47,798 nucleotides of DNA from Paucilactobacillus nenjiangensis (GTDB lineage Bacteria; Bacillota; Bacilli; Lactobacillales; Lactobacillaceae). The notes under the pieces were generated by a model that saw only the letters and a program-made list of their open reading frames with translations, ran no database searches and had not been told where the DNA came from. Positions within the stretch are counted from its first letter, which is position 1. Every line of letters starts with the position of its first letter. The stretch covers positions 1-47,798 of the forward strand of contig NZ_BJEB01000008.1 in assembly GCF_005405445.1 (NCBI RefSeq), in the 5' to 3' direction. This document shows, in pieces, positions 18,778 through 27,311 of the stretch. The position numbers were made by a program, and so were the translations under genes.

Positions 18778-19449
18778 ATGGCAGCATTAATTCCAAACGT
18801 AATTGCAATGAAAGAACAATTTATTTCAGCAATTTTTGAAACAATATATATGACACTATTTTCGGCAGTCATCGCTGGAGTGTTAGGACTGGCCGTAGGT
18901 ATTTTATTAGTTGTGACTCAGCCGGGCGGCATCCTTGAAGACCGAGTGAGTTATTCAATTTTAGATAAAATCGTCAACTTATTGCGGTCAATTCCGTTCA
19001 TTATTTTATTGGCAGTGATTTCACCATTAACCAATTTTCTGGTGGGTACGACAGTCGGTACAACTGCCTCTTTGGTACCACTGATATTCGGTATTTTCCC
19101 ATTTTATGCGCGGCAGATTCAAAATGCGTTATTGGATGTTGATCGAGGGGTAGTTGAAGCGGCCGAATCGATGGGCTCAAGTCCGGCGGAAATTATTTGG
19201 CGTATTTATTTGCGTGAGGGACTTAGCGATATTATCCGAGTTTCTATCGTTACAATTATCAGTTTAATAGGTTTGACGACGATGGCAGGTGCAATCGGTT
19301 CTGGCGGCTTAGGGGATGTTGCCATCAGCATTGGTTATGCCAGATTTGAAAATGACATCACGATTACGGCAACAATTGTAATCTTAATCATGGTATTTAT
19401 TGTTCAAACTTTTGGCGATTGGTTAGCACGGCGAGTAGAGAGATATTAG
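18778..19449 (+). CDS. metI: Methionine ABC transporter permease (first copy)
   Basis: A membrane protein of 223 residues with five hydrophobic segments. The EAA coupling loop reads EAAESMGSSPAEIIWRIYLRE (about residues 125-145). The later segment carries TMAGAIGSGGLGDVA, typical of MetI. I take the ATG at 18778 because AAAGGGGAG ends eight bases before it. A GTG nine bases earlier overlaps the metN stop and is less well placed. Confidence 0.94.
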   Translation: MAALIPNVIAMKEQFISAIFETIYMTLFSAVIAGVLGLAVGILLVVTQPGGILEDRVSYSILDKIVNLLRSIPFIILLAVISPLTNFLVGTTVGTTASLVPLIFGIFPFYARQIQNALLDVDRGVVEAAESMGSSPAEIIWRIYLREGLSDIIRVSIVTIISLIGLTTMAGAIGSGGLGDVAISIGYARFENDITITATIVILIMVFIVQTFGDWLARRVERY

Positions 19450-19465
19450 AAAAGAGGAAATTAGG

Positions 19466-20323
19466 ATGAAGAAAAGTTATTTATGGATTATTGGAATTAT
19501 TGTGGTGATTGCGGTTGTGGTCTTTGGAATTCATAGCTATAGCAACTCAAGTAAAAATGCTAAATCTGATACGATTACGATTGGCTCACAAGGATCTGAT
19601 CTTGAAATTTGGCAACATATTGCAAAGAGTGATGAAGCCAAGGACTTAGGATTAAAAATCAAAGTTAAGCAAATTACTGATGGTGTCCAACTTAATAAAG
19701 CAACAGCTGATGGGGATGTTGATGTTAATGCATTCCAATCATGGACGTACTATTTGGCCTATAACAAACAAAACAAAAAGAATAAATTGGCCGCTCTAGG
19801 AACTACATATTTGGAACCACTAGGAATTTATTCAAAGAAATACAATTCTGTTAAGGATATCCCGGATGGAGCTACAATTGCTATTGCTAATAACCCTTCA
19901 CAAGCTGCACGTGGATTATTGTTACTACAAAAAGCAGGGCTAATTACCTTGAACGATGATTTTGGCTACCTGGGCACAGTCAATGATATTAAGAGCAACC
20001 CTAAAAATCTGAAGTTTAAAGAAATTGATGATACTACAGGTCCACGTGTGCTTAAGGACGTTGATGCAGTTCTTATTTCTAATACTGTTGCACTTGAGGG
20101 GAATCTTCACGTGTTGACAGATTCAATTTATCACGAAAAGGTTGATCAAAGCACTAAGGAAAATATCAATATCTTAGCTACATCTGCTAAAAATAAAAAC
20201 AATGCAAGTTACAAAAAATTGGTGAAATTGTATCACGAAAAGAGTATCCAAAAGTATATCAAAGACAAGTATTACGGTACAAAAATTGAAGTTAAAAAAC
20301 CATTATCATATTTGGAAAAATAA
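19466..20323 (+). CDS. metQ: Methionine-binding protein, membrane-anchored rather than lipidated
   Basis: An NlpA/MetQ-family solute-binding protein of 285 residues. The N-terminus is MKKSYLWIIGIIVVIAVVVF followed by GIHSYSNSS. It is a hydrophobic anchor with no lipobox cysteine, unlike the second MetQ in this window, so the protein is probably held by an uncleaved signal anchor. The mature part has the typical IGSQGSDLEIWQ start, NAFQSWTYY near residue 90, and the IANNPSQAARGLLLLQKAGLI region near 135. It follows metI by 16 bases with its own AGAGGAA site. Confidence 0.9.
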   Translation: MKKSYLWIIGIIVVIAVVVFGIHSYSNSSKNAKSDTITIGSQGSDLEIWQHIAKSDEAKDLGLKIKVKQITDGVQLNKATADGDVDVNAFQSWTYYLAYNKQNKKNKLAALGTTYLEPLGIYSKKYNSVKDIPDGATIAIANNPSQAARGLLLLQKAGLITLNDDFGYLGTVNDIKSNPKNLKFKEIDDTTGPRVLKDVDAVLISNTVALEGNLHVLTDSIYHEKVDQSTKENINILATSAKNKNNASYKKLVKLYHEKSIQKYIKDKYYGTKIEVKKPLSYLEK

Positions 20324-20342
20324 AGAATAGGAGATATTTAAC

Positions 20343-20816
20343 ATGGCAAAAGTAGAAAGTTTCACACTAGATCATACAAAGGTAAAGGCACCATATGTTC
20401 GGTTAATTACTGAGGAAAAAGGGAAAATAGGCGATTTAATTAGTAATTATGATTTACGGTTGGTACAACCAAATGAAAATGCAATTCCAACAGCAGGGTT
20501 GCATACAATTGAACATTTATTAGCCGGTTTATTGCGTGACCGTTTGGATGGAGTCATTGACTGCTCTCCATTTGGCTGCCGAACGGGGTTCCATTTGATT
20601 ACCTGGGGGGAGCATTCAACCACTGATGTTGCTGTGGCTCTTAAAGGTGCCTTGGAAGATATTGCGAATAAGATTGAATGGAAAGACGTTCAAGGGACAG
20701 ATATTTATAGTTGTGGAAATTATCGAGACCATTCACTTTTTTCAGCTAAAGAATGGGCCAAGAAGATTTTAGCTGAAGGGATTAGTGATGATGCGTTTGA
20801 ACGTAATGTAATTTAA
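20343..20816 (+). CDS. luxS: S-ribosylhomocysteine lyase (autoinducer-2 synthesis)
   Basis: A 157-residue metalloenzyme. The metal ligands are H54 and H58 in HTIEH, with catalytic E57, and C124 in [10 protein letters not shown]. The catalytic cysteine is in FGCRTGFH near residue 79. LuxS splits S-ribosylhomocysteine into homocysteine and DPD, the AI-2 precursor. Its place behind metNIQ under a Met T-box links AI-2 output to methionine supply. No pfs gene is in the window. The ORF starts 19 bases after metQ. Confidence 0.95.
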   Translation: MAKVESFTLDHTKVKAPYVRLITEEKGKIGDLISNYDLRLVQPNENAIPTAGLHTIEHLLAGLLRDRLDGVIDCSPFGCRTGFHLITWGEHSTTDVAVALKGALEDIANKIEWKDVQGTDIYSCGNYRDHSLFSAKEWAKKILAEGISDDAFERNVI

Positions 20817-20827
20817 GGAGATTCAAA

Positions 20828-21598
20828 ATGACAAAAGTGGCTGTAGTAACTGGTGCAGGGCAAGGAATTGGAGAAGGTATTGCAAAACGACTAGCAAAAG
20901 ATGGTTTTGCTATTGCAGTTGCAGATATTAATCATGAAACGGCAGACCGGGTTGCTGAAAATTTGCGAAATAATGGATTTGAAGCTAAGGCTTATTATTT
21001 AGATGTGGCGAATCGTGATCAGGTTTTTAATTTAATTGACGAAGCGGTTAAAGATTTTGGCGAACTGGCAGTTCTTGTTAATAATGCAGGTGTCGGCTTT
21101 ATTGATACTTTTATTGAATCAAAGCCGACTGATGTTGAACGATTATTTGACGTGAACATTAAGGGGACTTATTGGGGCATACAAGCCGCTGCCACTCAAT
21201 TTAAGAAGCAAGGCAATGGTGGCCGCATAATTAATGCCGCTTCGCTAGCTGGGGTTGAGGCATCAGCCCTTCAGAGTGCTTATTCTGCTTCCAAATTTGC
21301 TATTAGAGGCCTCACGCAATCAGCATCGAAAGAGTTGGCTAGTGAACAAATCACCGTTAATGCCTATAATCCTGGAGTTGTGCGAACTCCGCTGCGTGAT
21401 GCAATTGATAAAAAGACGTCTGCAATCAAGGGATTATCGATACCAGATCAGCAAGCTCGAGTATTGACTGAAATTGGGCTTGGCCGGGAAGGAACACCAG
21501 AGGATGTAGCTGAAGTGGTTTCTTGGTTTGCCTCGCCATCCGCAAAATATATCACTGGTCAATCAGTGATGGTTGATGGTGGAATGCATTACTTATAG
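20828..21598 (+). CDS. Short-chain dehydrogenase, acetoin (diacetyl) reductase type
   Basis: A classical SDR of 256 residues: TGAGQGIG (8-15) for NAD binding, NNAG (85-88), catalytic S139, Y152 and K156 (YSASK), and a DGG near the C-terminus. The overall sequence (VVTGAGQGIGEGIAKRL start, GLGREGTPEDVAEVVSWFAS) is like the (S)-acetoin-forming diacetyl reductase/meso-2,3-butanediol dehydrogenase of lactic acid bacteria. Lying 11 bases after luxS it shares the T-box 1 transcript. That is unexpected for acetoin metabolism, so a role in reducing a keto product of methionine or AI-2 metabolism is possible but unproven. Confidence 0.8.
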   Translation: MTKVAVVTGAGQGIGEGIAKRLAKDGFAIAVADINHETADRVAENLRNNGFEAKAYYLDVANRDQVFNLIDEAVKDFGELAVLVNNAGVGFIDTFIESKPTDVERLFDVNIKGTYWGIQAAATQFKKQGNGGRIINAASLAGVEASALQSAYSASKFAIRGLTQSASKELASEQITVNAYNPGVVRTPLRDAIDKKTSAIKGLSIPDQQARVLTEIGLGREGTPEDVAEVVSWFASPSAKYITGQSVMVDGGMHYL

Positions 21599-21626
21599 AC
21601 ATCATTTGACGTCAATTAAATATCAA

Positions 21627-21652
21627 TTAAAAAATAATTAGATTATTTTTAA
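21627..21652 (+). terminator. Weak AT-only hairpin after unit 1
   Basis: TTAAAAAATAA pairs with TTATTTTTAA and is followed by TAATTATATT. The stem has no G-C pairs, so termination would be weak and read-through into the next promoter region is possible. Confidence 0.3.
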
Positions 21653-21660
21653 TAATTATA

Positions 21661-21688
21661 TTGACATTCAAAATTACAGTAGTATATT
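21661..21688 (+). promoter_or_regulatory. Promoter of T-box unit 2
   Basis: A consensus TTGACA (21661-21666), a 16-base spacer and TATATT (21683-21688). Confidence 0.65.
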
Positions 21689-21694
21689 TGAAAA

Positions 21695-22123
21695 CAACAT
21701 ATAATACAACGTGCAGAGATGAGTAAGTCACGAACTACTTTTAGAGAGTTATCGTTTGGTGAAAGATAACAGTAGCAAGTTTCTGAAGATGGTCTTAAAT
21801 GCAGTTTCACAGTCGAGCTTCCAGTTAGACAGTGACGGGTACTCCCGTTACAGAGTTAGGGTATGCAAATAGTGTGCGACAATAACGGGTTGGTTCTTGA
21901 GTATAACTAAAGTTTCAAAATAATCGAAACGATTATGAATGAAACAAAGTTAGGCGGAGAGAACGGTTATTGGAACACGATTTAGTTAAGTACTTAATCA
22001 CTACTGTATTTAAGTACCCGATGAGAAGCAATTCGTGAGGGTTGCTTAAATTAAGGTGGTAACGCGAAAAAGCACTTTCGTCCTTTTATCTAGAAATAGA
22101 TACTTGGGCGAAAGTGCTTTTTT
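21695..22123 (+). promoter_or_regulatory. Met T-box leader 2, carrying an inserted structured repeat
   Basis: It is nearly identical to leader 1 in stem I (AGATGAGTA, TTTGGTGAAAGATAAC), the specifier loop (GAAGATGG 21785-21792, ATG 21789-21791), the T-box (AAGGTGGTAACGCG 22053-22066) and the terminator (AAGCACTTTCGTCC with GGGCGAAAGTGCTT, T-run to 22123). Unlike the other leaders it is about 110 bases longer. After GGGTATGCAAAT the left arm of the stem before the antiterminator is replaced by repeat copy 5. The GGGTA/TACCC closing pairs remain, so the stem can still form with the repeat as an added branch. Confidence 0.88.
21871..21981 (+). repeat. Double-stem structured repeat, copy 5 (inside T-box 2)
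   Basis: It starts AGTGTGCG and ends AACACGAT. Outer pairs are GTGT with ACAC, CAATAAC with GTTATTG and GTTCT with AGAAC. Inner pairs are GTTTCA (21912-21917) with TGAAAC (21940-21945) and TAATC (21921-21925) with GATTA (21931-21935) around GAAAC. The junction motifs are TTGAGTATAACTAAA and AAAGTTAGGCGGAG. The motif strand is the transcribed strand. Confidence 0.8.
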
Positions 22124-22151
22124 GCTTACTATCTTGAAGGGAGAACTACAC

Positions 22152-23135
22152 ATGGCACAAACTAATACACCAATTGAAATTACAAAAACAGGTAAATTTG
22201 AAAGACAATCAAATGAGTTTACAACACCATTTGGTCAAAATGAAGGTGATTTACCCGTAGGAGCCGGGAAATATAGATTGATTTGGTCTGCGGCTTGTCC
22301 TTGGGCTACACGTTCAGCAATTGTGATTAAGCTGCTTGGATTGGATAAGGTAATTAGCATCGGTAAAGTGGATCCTTTGAGACCTAAAAAAGAGCATGTG
22401 GATTGGGCATTTACACTGGATGAAAATGAAGTTGACCCAATTTTAAAAATTCATGAAATTTCTGAAGCTTACTTAAAAGCAGATTCTGAATTTGATGACA
22501 GACCAACGGTTCCAGCAGTTGTCGATATAAATTCTGGTGCGGTGGTCAATAACGATTACTTTAAATTAACTAATTATTTTGAAAATGAATGGAAAGAATT
22601 TCAAAAGCCAGATGCGCCAGATTTGTATCCTGAAGATTTACGAGAAGATATAGACGATTTGAATGATATTATTTTTCACGATGTAAATAACGGAGTATAC
22701 AAGGCAGGATTTGCACAATCTCAATCAGCATATGAAGCAGCGTACGATCAATTATTTTACAGATTGGACTGGTTGGAAGAACGACTTGGTAAAGGAAGAT
22801 TTCTATTTGGAGACAGATTGACAGATTCAGATGTAAGGCTATACACAACACTTGCAAGGTTTGATGCCGCATATTATGATAAATTTTTGTGTAACAAAAA
22901 GCGTCTACGTGAATATGATAATTTATGGAATTATGCGAAGGACTTGTATTCCATCCCAGCATTTAAAGAAACCACAGAGTTTGATTCAATTAAAATTCAT
23001 TATCACCTTTCGGGTCATTTAGCTGGGACTGAATCAAAATTTTTAGTTTTGCCAAAAGGTCCAGATCAGAGTTTGTGGGTAGAACCAAATGATAGAGCAA
23101 AAAAATTTGGACCTGCTTTGAACATCCGCATTTAA
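22152..23135 (+). CDS. Glutathionyl-hydroquinone reductase-like GST (paralogue 1)
   Basis: A 327-residue protein of the Xi/ECM4 class of glutathione transferases (YqjG/PcpF family). The thioredoxin-like N-domain has the catalytic Cys49 in AACPWATR. The all-helical C-domain has GDRLTDSDVRLYTTLARFD (about 215-233) and LWNYAKDLYSIPAF near 265. Known members use a Cys thiol to reduce S-glutathionyl-hydroquinones. Here it is the first gene of a methionine-controlled operon with acetyltransferases, an amidohydrolase and a cystine-type importer, so the substrate is more likely an S-substituted cysteine. The start ATG has GAAGGGAGA upstream. Three more paralogues lie in the window. Confidence 0.85.
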   Translation: MAQTNTPIEITKTGKFERQSNEFTTPFGQNEGDLPVGAGKYRLIWSAACPWATRSAIVIKLLGLDKVISIGKVDPLRPKKEHVDWAFTLDENEVDPILKIHEISEAYLKADSEFDDRPTVPAVVDINSGAVVNNDYFKLTNYFENEWKEFQKPDAPDLYPEDLREDIDDLNDIIFHDVNNGVYKAGFAQSQSAYEAAYDQLFYRLDWLEERLGKGRFLFGDRLTDSDVRLYTTLARFDAAYYDKFLCNKKRLREYDNLWNYAKDLYSIPAFKETTEFDSIKIHYHLSGHLAGTESKFLVLPKGPDQSLWVEPNDRAKKFGPALNIRI

Positions 23136-23155
23136 TTTGAATGAAGGTAATTAAT

Positions 23156-23617
23156 TTGAAATCAGCATATACAACAATCAACTTACCAAAACAATTCAAA
23201 TTTGTAGAAGATGCAAATAGCGCAGATTATGTTCGAGTAGCAGATTTATTAAATGGATTCGGACTCGATGAAGGGAATGCAAACCTTCAAGAAAGAACTT
23301 TTAAAGCGTCAAGTGGGGTGGAATTCATTTATCATAATTCAAAACTGGTTGCTTGTGGACGAGTTTTATCTGATGGAATTTCACAGTCGGCAGTTTACAA
23401 TATTGCAGTTGATGTGGAATATCAAGGGCTGCACCTGGGAAGCTTATTGATGAAACGAATTATTGACAGATATAAACAAACAAATATAGTTTTGCACACT
23501 CATCCAGATACAGTTGAATGGTATAAAAATTTAGGCTTTAGAAAATTAAATACAGGACTAATTATATTTAATCAGGAAGATGTATCTTGGTTCAAGAGTG
23601 AAGGATTTATTGTTTAG
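23156..23617 (+). CDS. GNAT-family N-acetyltransferase (first)
   Basis: An acetyltransferase of about 153 residues with the GNAT core: YNIAVDVEYQGLHLGSLLMKRII (motif A with its acetyl-CoA pyrophosphate loop) and PDTVEWYKNLGFRKLNTG (motif B). The substrate is unknown. In the B. subtilis yxe and ytm operons the equivalent gene N-acetylates S-modified cysteine before it is split. I prefer the TTG at 23156 because AAGGT lies seven bases upstream, the same arrangement as the second GNAT gene. The ATG at 23141 is possible but has no good ribosome site. Confidence 0.78.
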   Translation: MKSAYTTINLPKQFKFVEDANSADYVRVADLLNGFGLDEGNANLQERTFKASSGVEFIYHNSKLVACGRVLSDGISQSAVYNIAVDVEYQGLHLGSLLMKRIIDRYKQTNIVLHTHPDTVEWYKNLGFRKLNTGLIIFNQEDVSWFKSEGFIV

Positions 23618-23635
23618 ATTCAGGAGATGAATGCA

Positions 23636-24769
23636 TTGGTAACAGAGATAAAAGATCCAATTGAAATACGGCATTATTTACATCAACATCCAGAATTGTC
23701 TGATAAGGAATTTGAAACGACAAAATTTATCACAAATTATTTACAGAAATTGGGGTATAAAATTGTTACACCAAAAGATTTAAACACTGGTGTAATTGCA
23801 GAGATAGGCAATGGAAATGGACCAGTTATTGGTCTAAGAAGCGATATCGATGCACTACCGATTCAAGAAAAAACTGGATTGCAATATAGTTCAATTTCAA
23901 ATGGCGTTATGCATGCTTGTGGGCATGATTTTCATATGGCATCTTTACTGGGAGCTGCGGCCAAAATTTCAAATCAAAAGGACTCAATAAAAGGTACGAT
24001 TCGGTTAGTTTTTCAGCCAGCAGAGGAAACGCATGTTGGTGCACAAGAAGTGAAAGAGGCCGGCGGAGTTGATAACCTGGATGCCATTATTGGATTTCAT
24101 AATAAACCAGATTATGGAGTTGGAGAAGTAGGAATTACAGCCGGCGGATTAATGGCAGCGGTGGATCAATTTACTGTTTCATTTCAAGGTGTCGGAACAC
24201 ATGCAGCCATGCCAAATTTAGGTAATGATCCAATTGTTGCGTTAACAACGACAGTTAACACTTTACAAACTATAGTTAGTCGGAACGAAAATCCACAACA
24301 AACGGCCGTATTATCCGTGACTCATGTTCAAGGTGGTGCAACGTGGAATGTAATTCCTGAGAGTGCTTGGTTTGAGGGGACGCTTAGAACATTTACACAT
24401 GAAGCTAGAGCAACAGCTAAAAAAAGGTTTTTTGAAATTGTAAATGGTGAGGCAGCAGCATTTGGGCTTGAAGCGGAAATAAATTGGCAAGAGGGACCAG
24501 ATGTAGTTAATAACGATTCGAATTTGACAAAGGTGGTGGAGGAAGAAAGTGCCAAGTTTTTAAGAGTTATTAAGCCCGTACCATCTAATGCTGGAGAGGA
24601 TTTTGCATATTTCAGCCAAAGGATTCCAAGTGTTTTTGTATTTTTTGGGTCACATGGGAACACAGATTGGCATCACGATGACTTGGTATTGGACGATGCT
24701 GGTTTGAAATACGCAATCGAATGGTATTACAGAATTGGTTTTAAACTATTAGAGTATTTAAGAAAATAA
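23636..24769 (+). CDS. M20-family N-acyl-amino acid amidohydrolase
   Basis: About 377 residues of the M20D (hippurate hydrolase/N-acetyl-L-amino acid deacetylase) family. Metal and catalytic motifs are RSDIDALP near residue 72, MHACGHDFHM near 96, QPAEE near 131 and GFHNKPD near 156. The dimerisation-lid motif VGTHAAMP near 189 and NAGEDFAYF near 322 are also present. Homologues YxeP and SndA of B. subtilis remove the N-acetyl group in S-modified cysteine salvage. With the flanking GNAT genes this makes an acetylate-then-deacetylate pair. The TTG at 23636 sits nine bases after CAGGAG; the ATG at 23627 would touch that site and is less likely. Confidence 0.87.
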   Translation: MVTEIKDPIEIRHYLHQHPELSDKEFETTKFITNYLQKLGYKIVTPKDLNTGVIAEIGNGNGPVIGLRSDIDALPIQEKTGLQYSSISNGVMHACGHDFHMASLLGAAAKISNQKDSIKGTIRLVFQPAEETHVGAQEVKEAGGVDNLDAIIGFHNKPDYGVGEVGITAGGLMAAVDQFTVSFQGVGTHAAMPNLGNDPIVALTTTVNTLQTIVSRNENPQQTAVLSVTHVQGGATWNVIPESAWFEGTLRTFTHEARATAKKRFFEIVNGEAAAFGLEAEINWQEGPDVVNNDSNLTKVVEEESAKFLRVIKPVPSNAGEDFAYFSQRIPSVFVFFGSHGNTDWHHDDLVLDDAGLKYAIEWYYRIGFKLLEYLRK

Positions 24770-24780
24770 CGGTGAATTAA

Positions 24781-25206
24781 TTGGAAATATATCGTGTAAA
24801 TAAAATTTGGCAGTTAGCAGATGTTTATGATATTAGGAGAAAAACTAAGATTGATGGCGTGCAAGTCCCCAAGCAGTCTGAATTTGATGAAGAATATGAC
24901 AAAAAATATAACTATATTTTAATTAATGAAAATGATATTCCCGTAGGAACAACACGTTTGAATCTAGCTAATAAAGAGTTTGGGAAAATTGAGCGAGTTA
25001 GTGTTATCGAGAAATTTCAATCTAAGGGATACGGAAAGAAACTGATTGAAAGCGCAGAAGCGTGGGTCAAAGATGTGGGACTAAGCAAAATTGTTATTAC
25101 CAGCTTACCTTCAGCTGAAGGATTTTATGAAAAGCAAGGGTACAAAAAAACACGAATATATAAAGGTTTAGACAGGGATTTGATATACATGGAAAAAATA
25201 ATTTAA
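24781..25206 (+). CDS. GNAT-family N-acetyltransferase (second)
   Basis: A 141-residue GNAT protein: a strand FGKIERVSVIEKFQSKGYG followed by KKLIESAEAW (motif A, Q/RxxGxG loop) and SAEGFYEKQGYKK (motif B). Its sequence differs clearly from the first GNAT of the operon, so the two may act on different substrates or steps. It starts with TTG, preceded by GGTGA, 12 bases after the amidohydrolase stop. Confidence 0.82.
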   Translation: MEIYRVNKIWQLADVYDIRRKTKIDGVQVPKQSEFDEEYDKKYNYILINENDIPVGTTRLNLANKEFGKIERVSVIEKFQSKGYGKKLIESAEAWVKDVGLSKIVITSLPSAEGFYEKQGYKKTRIYKGLDRDLIYMEKII

Positions 25207-25221
25207 GTTGGAGGAATAAAT

Positions 25222-26220
25222 ATGACAGAAAAAACTGAACCAATTGTACGTCCAAGTGAATTAGATCAAGAAGTTGACGATAAAGGATATTTTCATAGGC
25301 AGGCGAATCGATTCACAAAAAAATTTTCTGATTCGGATGGAAATGTACCTGCAGCGGGTAAGTACCGTTTGATTTGGGCCAAAGGATGCCAATGGTCGAA
25401 CCGGGCTTCGATTGTCAGAGAATTGCTTGGATTAGAAGATGCGATTAGCGTCAATATTGTTGGTAGAAATAAACATGAGCAAGATTATGGATGGGAATTT
25501 GTAAATAATACAAATAATGTTGACCCAATTTTGGGTGTTCAGTATCTCAGTGAAATTTATGCGAATACAGATGCTACCTATCATGGTAGAGCCACTGTTC
25601 CTTCCCTGGTAGATATTAGTAGCAATACGGTTGCGAATAATGATTATCATTGGCTGACGAACTATTTTGAAAAAGATTTTAAAGAATTTCAATCGGAAGA
25701 TGCTCCTGAACTATATCCAGAAAATTTGAGAGATGAAATTGACGATTATAATGCATTTTTATTCGACAATGTAAATAACGCTGTTTACCGAGCTCAATTT
25801 GCGCAGTCAATTGAAGCTTACACAGAGGCCGTTAACACATTTTATGAATCATTAGATGGGATTGAAAAACGCCTCGAAAATCAGAGATTTTTATTTGGAG
25901 ATTATGTTACCGATTCTGATGTCAGATTGTTTGTCACTCTCGCAAGATTTGATACACATTATTACCATAACTTAGGTCCACTGCCCCATCGGATTATTGA
26001 TTACAAAAATATTTGGGGATATGCCAGAGATTTGTACGAGATACCAGCATTTAAAAATAATACTTATTTTCATGATATTGCTAGACGAGAAAAATTAAAT
26101 GATAACAATTTTCAAGATTTTGATACCAGATTCTGGAAAGAGTTCGACTTTGAAGGTTTATGGAGCGAACCTCAAAACAAAAAATCGTTAAGTCAAACAC
26201 CAGCAAATAAATTTTTATAG
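25222..26220 (+). CDS. Glutathionyl-hydroquinone reductase-like GST (paralogue 2, CQW active site)
   Basis: A 332-residue ECM4/YqjG-class protein. The active site is C56 in KGCQWSNRAS, where the family and the three paralogues here have CPW. The helical domain has GDYVTDSDVRLFVTLARFD and NIWGYARDLYEIPAF. A Pro-to-Gln change next to the catalytic Cys should alter thiol reactivity and may mark a different substrate or a regulatory role. The gene starts 15 bases after the second GNAT gene with a TTGGAGGA site. Confidence 0.83.
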   Translation: MTEKTEPIVRPSELDQEVDDKGYFHRQANRFTKKFSDSDGNVPAAGKYRLIWAKGCQWSNRASIVRELLGLEDAISVNIVGRNKHEQDYGWEFVNNTNNVDPILGVQYLSEIYANTDATYHGRATVPSLVDISSNTVANNDYHWLTNYFEKDFKEFQSEDAPELYPENLRDEIDDYNAFLFDNVNNAVYRAQFAQSIEAYTEAVNTFYESLDGIEKRLENQRFLFGDYVTDSDVRLFVTLARFDTHYYHNLGPLPHRIIDYKNIWGYARDLYEIPAFKNNTYFHDIARREKLNDNNFQDFDTRFWKEFDFEGLWSEPQNKKSLSQTPANKFL

Positions 26221-26233
26221 GAGAGTGATTCAA

Positions 26234-27286
26234 ATGAGTGAAACAAGTTTGAAAGATGAAGCCGCTAAGTATGAAGATTCAAATGAATCAGCATTTTGTG
26301 TTGTTGACTTTTCTACTGGAAAAGCTGTTAAAAGAGAAGTAAATGCTAATCAATTGAAAGTTATCAAAAGTAACATTTCGACATCTGAAGATGAACATGA
26401 AATCTTAAAAGATGGAACTTTTAATCGTCAAGGAAATCATTTTACAACAAAATTTGGAGATGCTGAAGGAGAAGTTGAAGCAGAACCAAATCGGTACCGC
26501 TTGATCTGGGGAGAGATTTGCCCTTGGTCTAATCGAGCGTCAATTGTGCGTAAATTGCTTGGATTGGAAGACGTTATTAGTGTTGGTAAAGTCAATCCAC
26601 AACGAACACCAGAAGGATGGGAGTTTTCATTAGATGATAATGGAGTTGATCCTGTTTTGGGCATTCAGTACCTCGCCGAAGCATATTCTGCTAGTGATCC
26701 AGAATACGACGGTCGAGCAACAATACCAGCATTGGTAGATACGAAAACTGGAAAAGTTGTGAATAATGATTATCATACCTTGACCAATCAGTTTGAAATA
26801 GCTTTTAAAAAATTTCATAAAAAGAATGCACCTGATCTTTATCCTGAAGATATTAGGGAAGATATAGATGCATTAAATACAATTCTTTTTAATGAAGTTA
26901 ACAACGCCGTATATCAAGCAGGATTTGCTAAATCACAAGAGGCGTATGAAAAGGCATATGACAAATTGTTTAGGCGCTTGGATTGGTTGGATGATAGATT
27001 AGCTGACAAAAAGTTTTTATTTGGAAATCGATTAACTGACTCTGATGTCAGACTTTACGTGACGTTGGCAAGATTTGACGCAGCGTATTATCCGGAATTT
27101 CATGTTAATCGGAATCGTTTAATCGATTTTACCAATTTATGGAGATATGCACGCGAGTTATATAAAATTCCAGCATTTCGAGATACAACTAATTTTGAAT
27201 CGATAAAAAAAGGTTATCAACATCGTCCATTCGGAATTGTTTCGAAAGGACCAGATACAAGAATTTGGGATGATCCAATACATTAA
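26234..27286 (+). CDS. Glutathionyl-hydroquinone reductase-like GST (paralogue 3, N-terminally extended)
   Basis: A 350-residue protein of the same class, with catalytic C96 in EICPWSNRAS. Compared with the other copies it has roughly 40-50 additional acidic, polar residues at the N-terminus, with no signal peptide. The C-terminal domain has GNRLTDSDVRLYVTLARFD and NLWRYARELYKIPAF. It directly follows paralogue 2, so the operon carries two tandem copies besides paralogue 1. The ATG at 26234 has AGGAGAG eight bases upstream. Confidence 0.84.
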   Translation: MSETSLKDEAAKYEDSNESAFCVVDFSTGKAVKREVNANQLKVIKSNISTSEDEHEILKDGTFNRQGNHFTTKFGDAEGEVEAEPNRYRLIWGEICPWSNRASIVRKLLGLEDVISVGKVNPQRTPEGWEFSLDDNGVDPVLGIQYLAEAYSASDPEYDGRATIPALVDTKTGKVVNNDYHTLTNQFEIAFKKFHKKNAPDLYPEDIREDIDALNTILFNEVNNAVYQAGFAKSQEAYEKAYDKLFRRLDWLDDRLADKKFLFGNRLTDSDVRLYVTLARFDAAYYPEFHVNRNRLIDFTNLWRYARELYKIPAFRDTTNFESIKKGYQHRPFGIVSKGPDTRIWDDPIH

Positions 27287-27311
27287 TATAAACAGAGAGT
27301 AGGAAACAGGG

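Noticed and set aside
22056-22151. A longer start for GST-like paralogue 1
   Set aside because: The extension covers the T-box 2 terminator and has no ribosome site; the ATG at 22152 has a clear one.
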